Below, one piece after another: positions 1 to 7,782 of a stretch of 32,091 nt of DNA. The notes under the pieces are model-generated. The model ran no database searches. It was not told where the DNA came from and worked only from the letters and a program-made list of their open reading frames with translations. Numbering within the stretch: position 1 is the first letter of the stretch; each line of letters starts with the position of its first letter. Position numbers and translations under genes: made by a program. The DNA is taken from the NCBI GenBank assembly GCA_019236495.1, contig JAFAIW010000159.1:1-32091 (forward strand), written 5' to 3'. The stretch is from Vulcanimicrobiota bacterium. GTDB lineage: Bacteria > Vulcanimicrobiota > Vulcanimicrobiia > Vulcanimicrobiales > Vulcanimicrobiaceae.

Positions 1-36
1 GCTCAATCAAGAATTCGCGGAGGATAAGCACTCGTA

Positions 37-819
37 ATGATCAACGTGTCAATGAAGGCCATGCTGGAAGCGGGCGTCCACTTCGGCCACCAAACCCGCC
101 GGTGGAATCCGAAGATGAAGCCGTACATCTTCCAAGAGCGTAACGGCATCTACATTATCGATCTTTCCCAAACGGTCGCGCACTTGCGCCACGTTTACGA
201 CGTCGTGCGGCACATGTCACGCGAAGGGAAAGTCATTCTTTTCGTTGGGACGAAGAAGCAGGCGCAGGACGTCGTCCGCGAAGAGGCGGAACGTTGCGGC
301 TCGTTCTACGTCAATCAGCGCTGGCTCGGCGGTACGCTGACAAATTTTTCGACGATTCAAAAGCGTATTGCGCGCCTGCGCGAGCTCGAAAACATGCGAG
401 CTCAAGGCACGTTCGATCTTCTTCCGAAGAAAGAAGTCAGCAAGCTCACCGAAGAACTCGGCAAGTTGGAGCGCTTTCTCGGTGGTATCAAAGACATGCA
501 CCGTTTGCCGGATGCGGTTTTCGTGGTCGATCCGAAAAAAGAGCGCATCGCGGTCTTGGAGGCGCGCAAGCTCCACATTCCGATCATCGCGGTCGTCGAT
601 ACCAATTGCGATCCTGACGAAATCGATTATTTGATTCCAGGCAATGACGATGCGATTCGCGCGGTGAAGCTCATGGTCTCGAAAATTGCGGATGCGGTCA
701 TTGAAGGAAAGACCGAAACCGAGAGCTCGATCGACGTGGAAGAAGCCGATCAAGCCGACTACGCGGCGTACAGCCAACCCGCGACTGCAGAAGCCGTTCC
801 GGAGGAGGCGGGCGTTTAA
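37..819 (+). CDS. rpsB: 30S ribosomal protein S2
   Basis: Ribosomal protein S2, a late-assembling protein of the small subunit that is needed for S1 binding. The 260 residues match the usual bacterial length. The S2 signatures are present: the N-terminal stretch with [18 protein letters not shown] (about residues 15-32), GTKKQAQ, and the [12 protein letters not shown] block. The tail after about residue 230 is acidic and poorly conserved, as is common. The ATG is preceded by a GGAGG at 19-23. It is the first gene of the block and overlaps tsf by one base (TAATG). The promoter must lie left of the window. Identity is certain. Confidence 0.98.
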   Translation: MINVSMKAMLEAGVHFGHQTRRWNPKMKPYIFQERNGIYIIDLSQTVAHLRHVYDVVRHMSREGKVILFVGTKKQAQDVVREEAERCGSFYVNQRWLGGTLTNFSTIQKRIARLRELENMRAQGTFDLLPKKEVSKLTEELGKLERFLGGIKDMHRLPDAVFVVDPKKERIAVLEARKLHIPIIAVVDTNCDPDEIDYLIPGNDDAIRAVKLMVSKIADAVIEGKTETESSIDVEEADQADYAAYSQPATAEAVPEEAGV

Positions 820-1433
820 TGTCAACCGCTACCGATTACCAACCGAAGGCCGAGGAAGTCAAACGTTTGCGCGAAGAAACGCAAGCGCCGATGTTGGATT
901 GCCGCAAGGCGCTCGTCGATACGGCGGGCGATTTCGAGAAGGCAAAACAAGCGCTCGTCGAGCGCGGCGCGGCCCAGGCCGCTAAGAAGGCCGAGCGCGT
1001 CGCGAATGAAGGGTTGGTCACGGCGTATATCCACGCTGGGGGAAAGATCGGCGTTCTGGTCGAGGTCAACAGCGAGACCGATTTTGTTGCGCGCAATCCG
1101 AAGTTCGGTGAATTGGCGCGCGACATAGCGATGCACATCGCGGCGATGTCGCCGACGTACATCGATCGTGAAACCGTTCCCGAAGCAACCGTTGAGGAAG
1201 CGCGTGCCGAATTCGTGAAGGCAGTCCCACCCGGGAAACCGGTGGACGTCGCTCAAAAAATCGTCGATGGAAAGCTCAATAAATGGTACGAAGAGCACTG
1301 TCTGATCGAACAACCATTCGTAAAGGACGACAGCATGACGGTTGGCGAGTTGATCAACAGCGTTGTCGGCGTCCTGGGCGAACGCATTCGGGTTCGGCGA
1401 TTCACGAAGTACGCGTTGGGGGATAGCCGGTAG
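819..1433 (+). CDS. tsf: Elongation factor Ts
   Basis: EF-Ts, the guanine-nucleotide exchange factor that recycles EF-Tu-GDP in the cytoplasm. The N-terminal UBA-like domain (residues about 8-50) carries the MLDCRKAL helix that contacts EF-Tu. The core holds the hallmark TDFVARN (near residue 88). At 204 residues it is the short form with a single core subdomain, as in many Gram-positive, cyanobacterial and Thermus-type proteins, rather than the roughly 280-residue proteobacterial form. The ATG overlaps the rpsB stop by one base, so the two are likely translationally coupled. Certain identity. Confidence 0.97.
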   Translation: MSTATDYQPKAEEVKRLREETQAPMLDCRKALVDTAGDFEKAKQALVERGAAQAAKKAERVANEGLVTAYIHAGGKIGVLVEVNSETDFVARNPKFGELARDIAMHIAAMSPTYIDRETVPEATVEEARAEFVKAVPPGKPVDVAQKIVDGKLNKWYEEHCLIEQPFVKDDSMTVGELINSVVGVLGERIRVRRFTKYALGDSR

Positions 1434-1435
1434 TC

Positions 1436-2191
1436 TTGCAAGAGTCCGCCCCGAAATACACCCGAATTCTTCTGAAAATTTCCGGCGAAGCGTTTGCCGG
1501 CAAAGACACCGGAGTCGACGTCGAGACGACGGCGCTCATGGCGGAAGAAATCGCGGCCATCGCGCGAGACGGGATTTCGGTAGCGGTGGTGGTCGGTGGC
1601 GGAAACATTTGGCGCGGCAAGCTCCATGAAGAGCACGGCATGGACCGGGCTACCGCGGACTACATGGGCATGCTTGCAACCGTCATCAACGCCCTTGCCC
1701 TGCAAGACGCGCTCGAGCGCATGGGTGTTCCGTCGCGCGTTCAAACGGCCATCGCAATGCACGAGATTGCCGAGCCGTACATCCGTCGCCGCGCGATCCG
1801 TCATCTCGAAAAGGGCCGCGTGGTCATCTTTGCCGCCGGGACGGGCAATCCGTACTTCACCACCGACACAACTGCAGCGCTTCGTGCCGTGGAAGTAAAT
1901 GCGCAAGCGGTGCTCAAGGCCACCAAGGTCGACGGAATCTATTCTGCCGATCCGAAGAAAGTGCCGTCCGCAACACGCTTTACGCGAGTGACCTATCGCG
2001 AGGTTCTGCGACTCGGTCTTGAAGTAATGGACAACACGGCGCTCACGCTGTGCATGGACAACGATTTACCGATCATCGTCTTCGACATGGGCCGCCTCGG
2101 TAATATTCGTCGCGTCGTCTGGGGCGAACCGATCGGGACTATCGTCGCAAAGGAGCAAGAGGCCCAGACGACCGCAGGAGGTGTGCGATGA
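1436..2191 (+). CDS. pyrH: UMP kinase
   Basis: Uridylate kinase of the amino-acid-kinase superfamily, converting UMP and ATP to UDP for nucleotide and nucleotide-sugar synthesis. The 251 residues hold the N-terminal KISGEAF (about 15-20), the glycine-rich [10 protein letters not shown], and the C-terminal [10 protein letters not shown] and [12 protein letters not shown] segments typical of PyrH. The start is a TTG two bases after the tsf stop, with a G-rich GGGGG about 14 bases upstream. No better in-frame start lies before the conserved KISGEA core. The stop overlaps frr as ATGA. Its place between tsf and frr is the usual bacterial order. Confidence 0.96.
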   Translation: MQESAPKYTRILLKISGEAFAGKDTGVDVETTALMAEEIAAIARDGISVAVVVGGGNIWRGKLHEEHGMDRATADYMGMLATVINALALQDALERMGVPSRVQTAIAMHEIAEPYIRRRAIRHLEKGRVVIFAAGTGNPYFTTDTTAALRAVEVNAQAVLKATKVDGIYSADPKKVPSATRFTRVTYREVLRLGLEVMDNTALTLCMDNDLPIIVFDMGRLGNIRRVVWGEPIGTIVAKEQEAQTTAGGVR

Positions 2192-2745
2192 GCGATCCCT
2201 ATTCTAAGGATGCAGAGAGCAAGATGGTCAAGTCGGTGGAGGCGACGCGGCACGAATTCGCCTCCGTACGCACCGGCCGCGCTTCGCCCATGCTGCTCGA
2301 TCGTTTGCACGTCGAAGCGTACGGAGCCGCCGTGCCGCTGAAGCAGGTCGCCTCGGTCAGTGCGCCCGACGCGCGTTCGCTCTTGATCTCGGCATTCGAT
2401 CGGAATACGGTCGGCGAAATCAAGAAAGCGATCGAGAAAAGCGATCTCGGCCTGACTCCCAACGTGGATGGGAGCAACGTCCGTCTCACGATTCCGCCGC
2501 TGACGGAAGACCGCCGCAAAGACCTCGTCAAAATCGTGCGGAAGAAGGGCGAAGACGGAAAGATAGCGGTACGAAACATCCGTCACAAGATTCACGATGA
2601 GATCAAGGCGCAGCTCAAAGATCACAAGATCACCGAGGACGAGAGCAAGCGCTTTCAGGACGCACTGCAAAAAGTCACCGATCGCTTCGTGAAAGAAATC
2701 GACGGGCTCGTCGACGCAAAAGAAAAAGAAATCATGGAGGTGTAA
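2188..2745 (+). CDS. frr: Ribosome recycling factor
   Basis: RRF works with EF-G to split post-termination ribosomes. The 185 residues match the family length. The conserved RTGRAS (residues 28-33) and the long helical arms around the [20 protein letters not shown] region are present. The ATG overlaps the pyrH stop (ATGA), and a strong AGGAGG at 2176-2181 sits six bases upstream. The last codons encode MEV and form the left arm of a small inverted repeat that reaches toward the next gene. Confidence 0.97.
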   Translation: MSDPYSKDAESKMVKSVEATRHEFASVRTGRASPMLLDRLHVEAYGAAVPLKQVASVSAPDARSLLISAFDRNTVGEIKKAIEKSDLGLTPNVDGSNVRLTIPPLTEDRRKDLVKIVRKKGEDGKIAVRNIRHKIHDEIKAQLKDHKITEDESKRFQDALQKVTDRFVKEIDGLVDAKEKEIMEV

Positions 2746-2753
2746 AGCCTCCA
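2735..2753 (+). repeat. Short inverted repeat around the frr stop
   Basis: A six-base perfect inverted repeat: TGGAGG at 2735-2740, a seven-base loop holding the frr stop codon, and CCTCCA at 2748-2753. The left arm contains the only Shine-Dalgarno-like GGAGG before the small gene at 2757. Folding could therefore hide it in mRNA, and ribosomes terminating on frr could open it. It may be coincidental, because the left arm is also coding sequence. Confidence 0.4.
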
Positions 2754-2756
2754 GCG

Positions 2757-2960
2757 ATGACGGAGCTTGCGTTGATGGAAGAGCTGCAGGCGCGCCGGGC
2801 TCACGGTGCCGATTGGGTGCGCTCGCTCACTTTCACCGTGTTGCGACCCGTCTACCCAGCGGCCGGTCGTGGTGCGCTGCGCGTACTGCGTCTGCGCGAA
2901 CGCGAGGGGACGGTCGAATTGGTTGCCGGCTACGAGTCCTACGAGCGCCTCGCCGACTAA
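2757..2960 (+). CDS. Small hypothetical protein between frr and cdsA
   Basis: A 67-residue protein that I do not recognise. It has no signal peptide or membrane segment, is rich in Arg and Glu, and its centre (SLTFTVLRPV, ALRVLRLRER, TVELVAGYES) looks like short alternating beta strands, so a small folded cytoplasmic protein is plausible. It starts with ATG 11 bases after frr and is co-directional with the operon. Its GGAGG lies 16 bases upstream inside a possible hairpin. In many bacteria this slot between frr and cdsA holds uppS, but this protein is far too short and shows no UppS motif. It is more likely a real gene than noise because it fills the gap exactly. Confidence 0.6.
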   Translation: MTELALMEELQARRAHGADWVRSLTFTVLRPVYPAAGRGALRVLRLREREGTVELVAGYESYERLAD

Positions 2961-3004
2961 AAGCCGGGGCTAGAGGGCCGTCTCTCGAACGTCCTCCCCG
3001 CATC

Positions 3005-3868
3005 ATGGCTGCAGACGGAGTATCGAAGTCTTCGACGGTTCGAGGCGCAGTGACCGCGGGAATGCCTCTCGCGGTGCGCCGCGTGCTGACGGGCCTGCTG
3101 GTCGCGGTTATCGGAATCGCGACCATTTTCTCGCCCTATACCTTTTTTGCACTCGTGTACCTCATCGGAATGCTTTGCCTGTACGAGCTCTCACAGCTGT
3201 GCGAACGAAAAGGACAGTCGCTCGAATATCCGGTGGCGGTCGTTGCGGTGCTCGGCTACATCACGCTCGCGATCTTCGACCTGCTGCACAAATGGGAAGG
3301 GGCGCTCCTCGCCGGAATCACTATCGCGACTTTTTGGCTGGGTATGTACGGCGAGCAAAAAGGCTACTTTGCACGCACTGCCTACACCCTGCTCGCCGTG
3401 TTTTACATCGGAAAGCTTTTGACGTATTTCGTGTTCATTCGAACGATTCCGGGCGAAGGTCTCGTGCTAACGCTCTATGTCGTCATTTTGATCGCCATGA
3501 CCGACATCAGTGCGATGGTCGTCGGATCGCTCGTCGGTCGTCATCAACTGACCAAAGTATCGCCGAAGAAAACCGTCGAGGGTTCGCTCGGCGCACTCTT
3601 CATCGTCATGGCGCTCGGCTGGCTCTTGGGGAGCTACCCGGGCCTCCATTTGGTGTGGTGGCAGGGGCTGTCGCTCGGCGCGGTTACGTCGCTCGCCGCG
3701 CAGGCCGGCGATTTGGTCGAGTCGGCGTTGAAGCGTGACGCCGGCGTGAAAGATGCCGGCTCGATGATTCAAGGTCACGGCGGCGTGCTGGATCGCTTCG
3801 ACTCGTATCTCTTCGGCGGCATGGCGTTTTACGGTATGCTGCATTTGGTTGGAGTTTTGCCGGCATGA
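3005..3868 (+). CDS. cdsA: Phosphatidate cytidylyltransferase
   Basis: CDP-diacylglycerol synthase: CTP and phosphatidic acid give CDP-diacylglycerol, the branch point of phospholipid synthesis, in the cytoplasmic membrane. The protein (287 residues from this start) has several hydrophobic membrane segments and near its C-terminus the CDS signature: ESALKRDAGVKDAG followed by GHGGVLDRFDS, with the catalytic acidic residues. The reading frame is open upstream to 2813, but the extra residues are low-complexity Arg-rich readthrough of the small gene. ATG 3005 gives normal length but has no clear ribosome site, so ATG 3062 is an alternative. The end overlaps dxr by four bases (ATGA). Confidence 0.93.
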   Translation: MAADGVSKSSTVRGAVTAGMPLAVRRVLTGLLVAVIGIATIFSPYTFFALVYLIGMLCLYELSQLCERKGQSLEYPVAVVAVLGYITLAIFDLLHKWEGALLAGITIATFWLGMYGEQKGYFARTAYTLLAVFYIGKLLTYFVFIRTIPGEGLVLTLYVVILIAMTDISAMVVGSLVGRHQLTKVSPKKTVEGSLGALFIVMALGWLLGSYPGLHLVWWQGLSLGAVTSLAAQAGDLVESALKRDAGVKDAGSMIQGHGGVLDRFDSYLFGGMAFYGMLHLVGVLPA

Positions 3869-5043
3869 CTCGCAAGCGCGTGGCGATCTTGGGATCGACG
3901 GGTTCGATCGGCACGCAAGCTCTCGACGTGATCGCCGCGCATGAAGAGCACTTTGTGGTCGCCGCGCTGGCGGCGGGTCGCAATGCCGAACTGCTCGCCG
4001 CGCAGGCGGCGCGCTTTCGTCCGGATATTCTCGCGCTCGCTCACGGCGGCGAGTTCGAGTCGCATGGAGCGCGCTTCGTTCGCGGTGTAGGCGCCTTGCA
4101 TGCGGCCGCAGTGGAAAGCGCCGCCGACATCGTCCTCGCGGCGACGGACGGCGCGGTCGCATTTGACGCTGTGTTCGCGGCAGTCGAGCGCGGCATCGAC
4201 GTGGCGGTCGCGAACAAGGAACTCGTCGTCTCCGCGGGACCGCTGCTGATGGAATCGGCGGCGCGTCATGGCGCGCGCATCGTACCGGTTGACAGCGAGC
4301 ATAGCGCGATCTTTCAATGTTTGGTGGGTGAACGCGTCACCGATGTCGCCACGATCGTGTTGACGGCGTCTGGAGGACCGTTTTGGCGGAAGAGCGCCGA
4401 GGAGATGCGCGGCGTGAGCGTCGACGACGCCCTCGCGCATCCGACCTGGCGCATGGGCCCGAAAAACACCATCGATTCCGCGACGATGATGAACAAGGGT
4501 CTCGAGATGATCGAAGCATGCCGTCTCTTCGGCGTGCGTCCGGCTCAGGTCGCGATCCTGGTTCATCCGCAGAGCGTGGCGCACGGCGCCGTGATCTTCA
4601 AAGATGGCAGCGTCAAAGCGCAACTCGCTCCTCCCGATATGCGGCTGCCGATCGGATACGCACTCGCGTACCCCGCGCGCCTGGATTCCGGAAGAGCGTT
4701 CGATGCGTTCGGACTCTTTGGTGGGCATCCCGAGGCGGTTTCGGTTCGCCACGACTACGAGCGACCCGACGCGGAACGATTTCCGTGCGTGCGGTTGGCC
4801 TATGCGGCGGCGGAGGCAGGCGGCACCGCGCCGGCCGCCCTCTCGGCTGCAAACGAAATTGCGGTCGCTGCGTTTCTCAACAGGGAAATCCGTTTCGGGC
4901 AGATCGCCGGCACGATCGAGTCGGCGCTGGCGGCCGTCCCGGTCGTCGAGCTCACGCTCGAAGCGGTGCGCGCCGCCGACGCGGCAGCGCGAGCGGCCGC
5001 GCGCTCGGCCGTCGATCGACTGAAAGGGCGAGTTGAGGTTTAA
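3865..5043 (+). CDS. dxr: 1-deoxy-D-xylulose 5-phosphate reductoisomerase
   Basis: Dxr (IspC), the committed MEP-pathway step: NADPH- and divalent-metal-dependent conversion of DXP to 2-C-methyl-D-erythritol 4-phosphate. The 392 residues match the family. The nucleotide-binding GSTGSIG is at residues 10-16, followed by ANKELVV, the metal-ligand segment VDSEHSA, the TASGGPF loop and the HPTWRMGPKNTIDSATMMNKGLE block (about 192-214). The ATG overlaps the cdsA stop and the next gene begins directly after the stop. With ispG 2.3 kb downstream it shows that this organism uses the MEP route. Confidence 0.97.
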   Translation: MTRKRVAILGSTGSIGTQALDVIAAHEEHFVVAALAAGRNAELLAAQAARFRPDILALAHGGEFESHGARFVRGVGALHAAAVESAADIVLAATDGAVAFDAVFAAVERGIDVAVANKELVVSAGPLLMESAARHGARIVPVDSEHSAIFQCLVGERVTDVATIVLTASGGPFWRKSAEEMRGVSVDDALAHPTWRMGPKNTIDSATMMNKGLEMIEACRLFGVRPAQVAILVHPQSVAHGAVIFKDGSVKAQLAPPDMRLPIGYALAYPARLDSGRAFDAFGLFGGHPEAVSVRHDYERPDAERFPCVRLAYAAAEAGGTAPAALSAANEIAVAAFLNREIRFGQIAGTIESALAAVPVVELTLEAVRAADAAARAAARSAVDRLKGRVEV

Positions 5044-6174
5044 GTGATCGTGGCAGAGTTCATCCAAGCCGAAAAGCTTATCACGTTCCTCGTGATGCTG
5101 TCGGTCCTGATCGTCTTGCATGAGTTGGGTCATTACATCGTTGCCCGACGCAATGGGGTGCGCGTCAACGAGTTCGCGGTCGGCTTCGGTCCGAAGCTTG
5201 CCAAGGTCGTCGATAAGAACGGGACGGTGTGGGCGCTGAATTTGCTTCCTATCGGCGGCTATTGTGCGATGCAAGGGGAAGACGGAAAGAACACCGAGGC
5301 GGAGCAGCAGCGCGAATTTCGGGCGGGCTCAGCCCGATATTCGGACGACAACTTCCAGGCGAAAGCGGCGTGGCAGCGTTTGGCGATCGTCGTAGCGGGA
5401 CCGTTCGCCAATTTCATTTTGGCATTCGTCATCTTGCTGGCAAGCGCGACGATCTTCGGCGTGCAAGGCGACCGCAGCCAAGCCGTGGTGGGACCACTGA
5501 TTACGGGCATGCCGGCGCAGCGTGCCGGTTTGCGGCCCGGAGATCGCGTCGTATCCGTCGATGGGGTTACCATTCGAGACGGACAACAATTGGTGGACTT
5601 GATCCACAATTCCGGCGGAAAACCGCTGCGTATCGTCTACGTTCGCAACGGCATCGCGAGCAGCGTGACCGTCGCGGCCATCGTCGGCCGGTGCAACGAT
5701 CCCAAGCACCCGCACTATGCGTGCATCGGTTTTACGCCGGTGCCGGCATTTCAGCGGGTCGGGCCGGGCGAGGCACTCCTGGACGCGGCAACCGGCATGG
5801 GGCGGCTCTGGGACCAGACGGTTGGTTCGCTTGCACTGTTGGTCGCGCACCCACGCGAGTACGGGAGCCAAGTACGCGGCATCGTCGGGATGGAGCAGGT
5901 CGCGACCGTCACGCAAGACTTCGGTGGGGGGCTCTATCTCCAGCTGGCCGCCTTGATCTCCTTTTCGCTGGGAATTTTCAACCTTCTGCCGATTCCGGCG
6001 CTGGATGGGGGGCGCGCCGCCTTCATTCTCGCCGAAATGTTGCGTGGGAAACCCGTCGATCCGGAGAAGGAAGCGTTAGTGCACATTGCCGGTTTTGCCG
6101 TCTTGATGCTCGTCATGGTGGCGGTGACCTTCCACGACATCTCGAACATCGTTTCCGGTAAGGGAGTTTTCTAG
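5044..6174 (+). CDS. rseP: RIP metalloprotease, site-2 protease
   Basis: RseP/S2P intramembrane zinc metalloprotease, which cleaves transmembrane segments such as those of anti-sigma factors. The 376 residues carry the zinc-binding HELGH at 26-30 within the first membrane segment and a PDZ domain (about residues 140-210, containing QRAGLRPGDRVVSVDG). The second catalytic motif NLLPIPALDGG follows near residue 315, and a last hydrophobic segment closes the protein. One PDZ domain is seen rather than the two of E. coli RseP. Translation starts at GTG immediately after the dxr stop. Linkage to cdsA and dxr is the classical arrangement. Confidence 0.95.
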   Translation: MIVAEFIQAEKLITFLVMLSVLIVLHELGHYIVARRNGVRVNEFAVGFGPKLAKVVDKNGTVWALNLLPIGGYCAMQGEDGKNTEAEQQREFRAGSARYSDDNFQAKAAWQRLAIVVAGPFANFILAFVILLASATIFGVQGDRSQAVVGPLITGMPAQRAGLRPGDRVVSVDGVTIRDGQQLVDLIHNSGGKPLRIVYVRNGIASSVTVAAIVGRCNDPKHPHYACIGFTPVPAFQRVGPGEALLDAATGMGRLWDQTVGSLALLVAHPREYGSQVRGIVGMEQVATVTQDFGGGLYLQLAALISFSLGIFNLLPIPALDGGRAAFILAEMLRGKPVDPEKEALVHIAGFAVLMLVMVAVTFHDISNIVSGKGVF

Positions 6175-6175
6175 C

Positions 6176-7318
6176 TTGCTGACACTGCGCCGCAAATCAA
6201 AGCCGGTTTTCTTGCAGAACAAAACCGGCGATCCCGACGCGAAGGGTGTGTGGATCGGTGGCGACCATCCGGTTGCGGTGCAATCGATGACCACCACGGA
6301 CACGGCCGACGTCGACGCGACGTTGACGCAGATCTACGCCCTCGCGATGGAAGGGTGCGAGATCGTGCGTTGCACCGTCAAGGACCCACCCGACGCGGCC
6401 GGGATTCCGAGCATCGTACGCCGCTCGCCGGTACCGATCGTCGCGGACATCCATTTCGATCACAAGATGGCGCTGGCAGCGCTCGAAGCCGGCGTGGCAA
6501 AGCTGCGTTTGAATCCCGGCAACATCCGCGACTACAACAAAACCAAGGAAGTGGTCGAGCTGGCGGTTCGCACCGGCACGCCGATTCGAATCGGGGTGAA
6601 TATGGGCTCGCTCGCGCCAGATCTCGAAACGTCGATGGGTCATACCCCGGAAGCGATGGTGGAGTCGGCGATGCGTCACGTCGAGATCCTCGAGGGGCTC
6701 GGCCATACCGATATCGTCATTTCGCTGAAAGCCCACGACGTGCGCACGACGGTTTTTGCCTATCGCTTGATGGACAAACGATTGGCCGAACGGAACACGC
6801 CATACCCGCTGCACTTAGGCATCACCGAGGCCGGAATGCTGCGGGACGGCACGATCAAGTCGTCGATGGGGCTGGGCATCTTGCTGTTCGAGGGGATCGG
6901 CGACACGTTGCGCTGTTCGCTGGCAGCGGATCCGGTCGAAGAGGTGCCGGTATGCTGGGGAATCCTCAAGGGTCTCGGGCTGCGCGAAAAAGGCTTCGAG
7001 ATCACCGCCTGCCCTTCGTGTGGCCGGGCTGAAATCGACGTTCTCGAATTGGGGAGAAGCGTCGAGGCCATCGCCAAAGAGTATTCCGCTCCCGTCAAAG
7101 TCGCGGTCATGGGGTGCGTCGTGAACGGCCCCGGCGAATCGAAAATGGCCGACGTGGGAGTGGCCGGCGGCAAGGGCAAGGGGGCCATCTACCGGAGGGG
7201 CGAGCTGGTAGGCACTTTTCCCGAAGAACGCCTGCTTGGAGCGCTCCGCGTGGAGATAGAAAAAGTCATCGTGGAACAATACCCCGAGTACGCGCATGAA
7301 GCGACGTTGGTCAGCTAG
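6176..7318 (+). CDS. ispG: 4-hydroxy-3-methylbut-2-en-1-yl diphosphate synthase
   Basis: IspG (GcpE), the penultimate MEP-pathway enzyme: a [4Fe-4S] reductase making HMBPP from MEcPP. The 380 residues contain an N-terminal TIM-barrel region (including RLNPGNI and IRIGVNMGSL) and the cluster-binding cysteines C279 and C282 (CPSCGR) and C314 (MGCVVNGPGE), with the adjacent conserved Glu. This is the bacterial two-domain form. It starts at TTG one base after the rseP stop, with AGGGAG at 6161-6166 in good position. The stalk-domain gene begins inside its last 23 bases. Confidence 0.97.
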   Translation: MLTLRRKSKPVFLQNKTGDPDAKGVWIGGDHPVAVQSMTTTDTADVDATLTQIYALAMEGCEIVRCTVKDPPDAAGIPSIVRRSPVPIVADIHFDHKMALAALEAGVAKLRLNPGNIRDYNKTKEVVELAVRTGTPIRIGVNMGSLAPDLETSMGHTPEAMVESAMRHVEILEGLGHTDIVISLKAHDVRTTVFAYRLMDKRLAERNTPYPLHLGITEAGMLRDGTIKSSMGLGILLFEGIGDTLRCSLAADPVEEVPVCWGILKGLGLREKGFEITACPSCGRAEIDVLELGRSVEAIAKEYSAPVKVAVMGCVVNGPGESKMADVGVAGGKGKGAIYRRGELVGTFPEERLLGALRVEIEKVIVEQYPEYAHEATLVS

Positions 7319-7775
7319 AGTTCAGTGGCGCCCGCTACTGCTGACGGCCGTTATCGCGGCCGCCGTGTCGTCGCTCTTGGCGTTTTCGCAACCGCTGGAA
7401 TTGCGCGTCGACGGACAGCGCGTGGTCACCGACGTTCCACCGATTGCGCACGAACAAGAAATATACGTGCCGCTTCGTGCGGTTGCGGATGCGCTTGGCG
7501 CGGACACGCATTTCGCCAAGAACGGAATGATCGAGGTGATCCGCGGCGATCAAACGCTGCGGTTCGTTCTCGGGTCAGATAAGGCTACTCTGAACAGCGC
7601 ACCGATCTCGTTACGTCGAGCGCCGTTTCGCGTGCGTGGCCGCGTGATGGTGGGGTTGCACACCGTTTCGCGCGCGTTTGGTGTGAAGACGCGGTACGAC
7701 CGCCGAAGCGCACGCATCGACCTCGACACTCCCGGCGTTATCGAGGCGACGACGTCATCCGACGAGACGGAGTAG
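7296..7775 (+). CDS. Secreted stalk-domain (copper amine oxidase N-terminal-like) protein
   Basis: A 159-residue exported protein. Residues 1-30 form an Arg-rich start and a hydrophobic stretch (LLLTAVIAAAVSSLLAF), consistent with a signal peptide or anchor. The rest is one 'copper amine oxidase N-terminal' stalk domain (PF07833 type): LRVDGQRVVTDVPPI, then IYVPLRAVADALGA, a repeated strand pattern, and VMVGLHTVSRAFGVKTRYD. Despite the family name there is no amine oxidase catalytic part; such domains are usually wall- or envelope-associated. The ATG lies 23 bases inside ispG, so it is co-transcribed. The stop is four bases from the end of the convergent glycosyltransferase gene. The role is unknown. 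Confidence 0.85.
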   Translation: MKRRWSARVQWRPLLLTAVIAAAVSSLLAFSQPLELRVDGQRVVTDVPPIAHEQEIYVPLRAVADALGADTHFAKNGMIEVIRGDQTLRFVLGSDKATLNSAPISLRRAPFRVRGRVMVGLHTVSRAFGVKTRYDRRSARIDLDTPGVIEATTSSDETE

Positions 7776-7782
7776 CCGGCTA
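7773..7782. repeat. Palindrome formed by two convergent stop codons
   Basis: TAGCCGGCTA is a perfect ten-base palindrome. Its left TAG is the stop of the stalk-domain gene on the plus strand and its right end is the TAG stop of the glycosyltransferase on the minus strand. There is no room for a separate terminator between the two genes. Confidence 0.5.

Noticed and set aside
3829-5274. A 481-codon open frame on the minus strand opposite dxr.
   Set aside because: It is antisense to a certain dxr gene, and its Arg- and Asp-rich translation has no family resemblance.
7296-7775. Annotation of the stalk-domain protein as a copper amine oxidase.
   Set aside because: Only the N-terminal stalk-type domain is present; there is no catalytic domain or topaquinone site.
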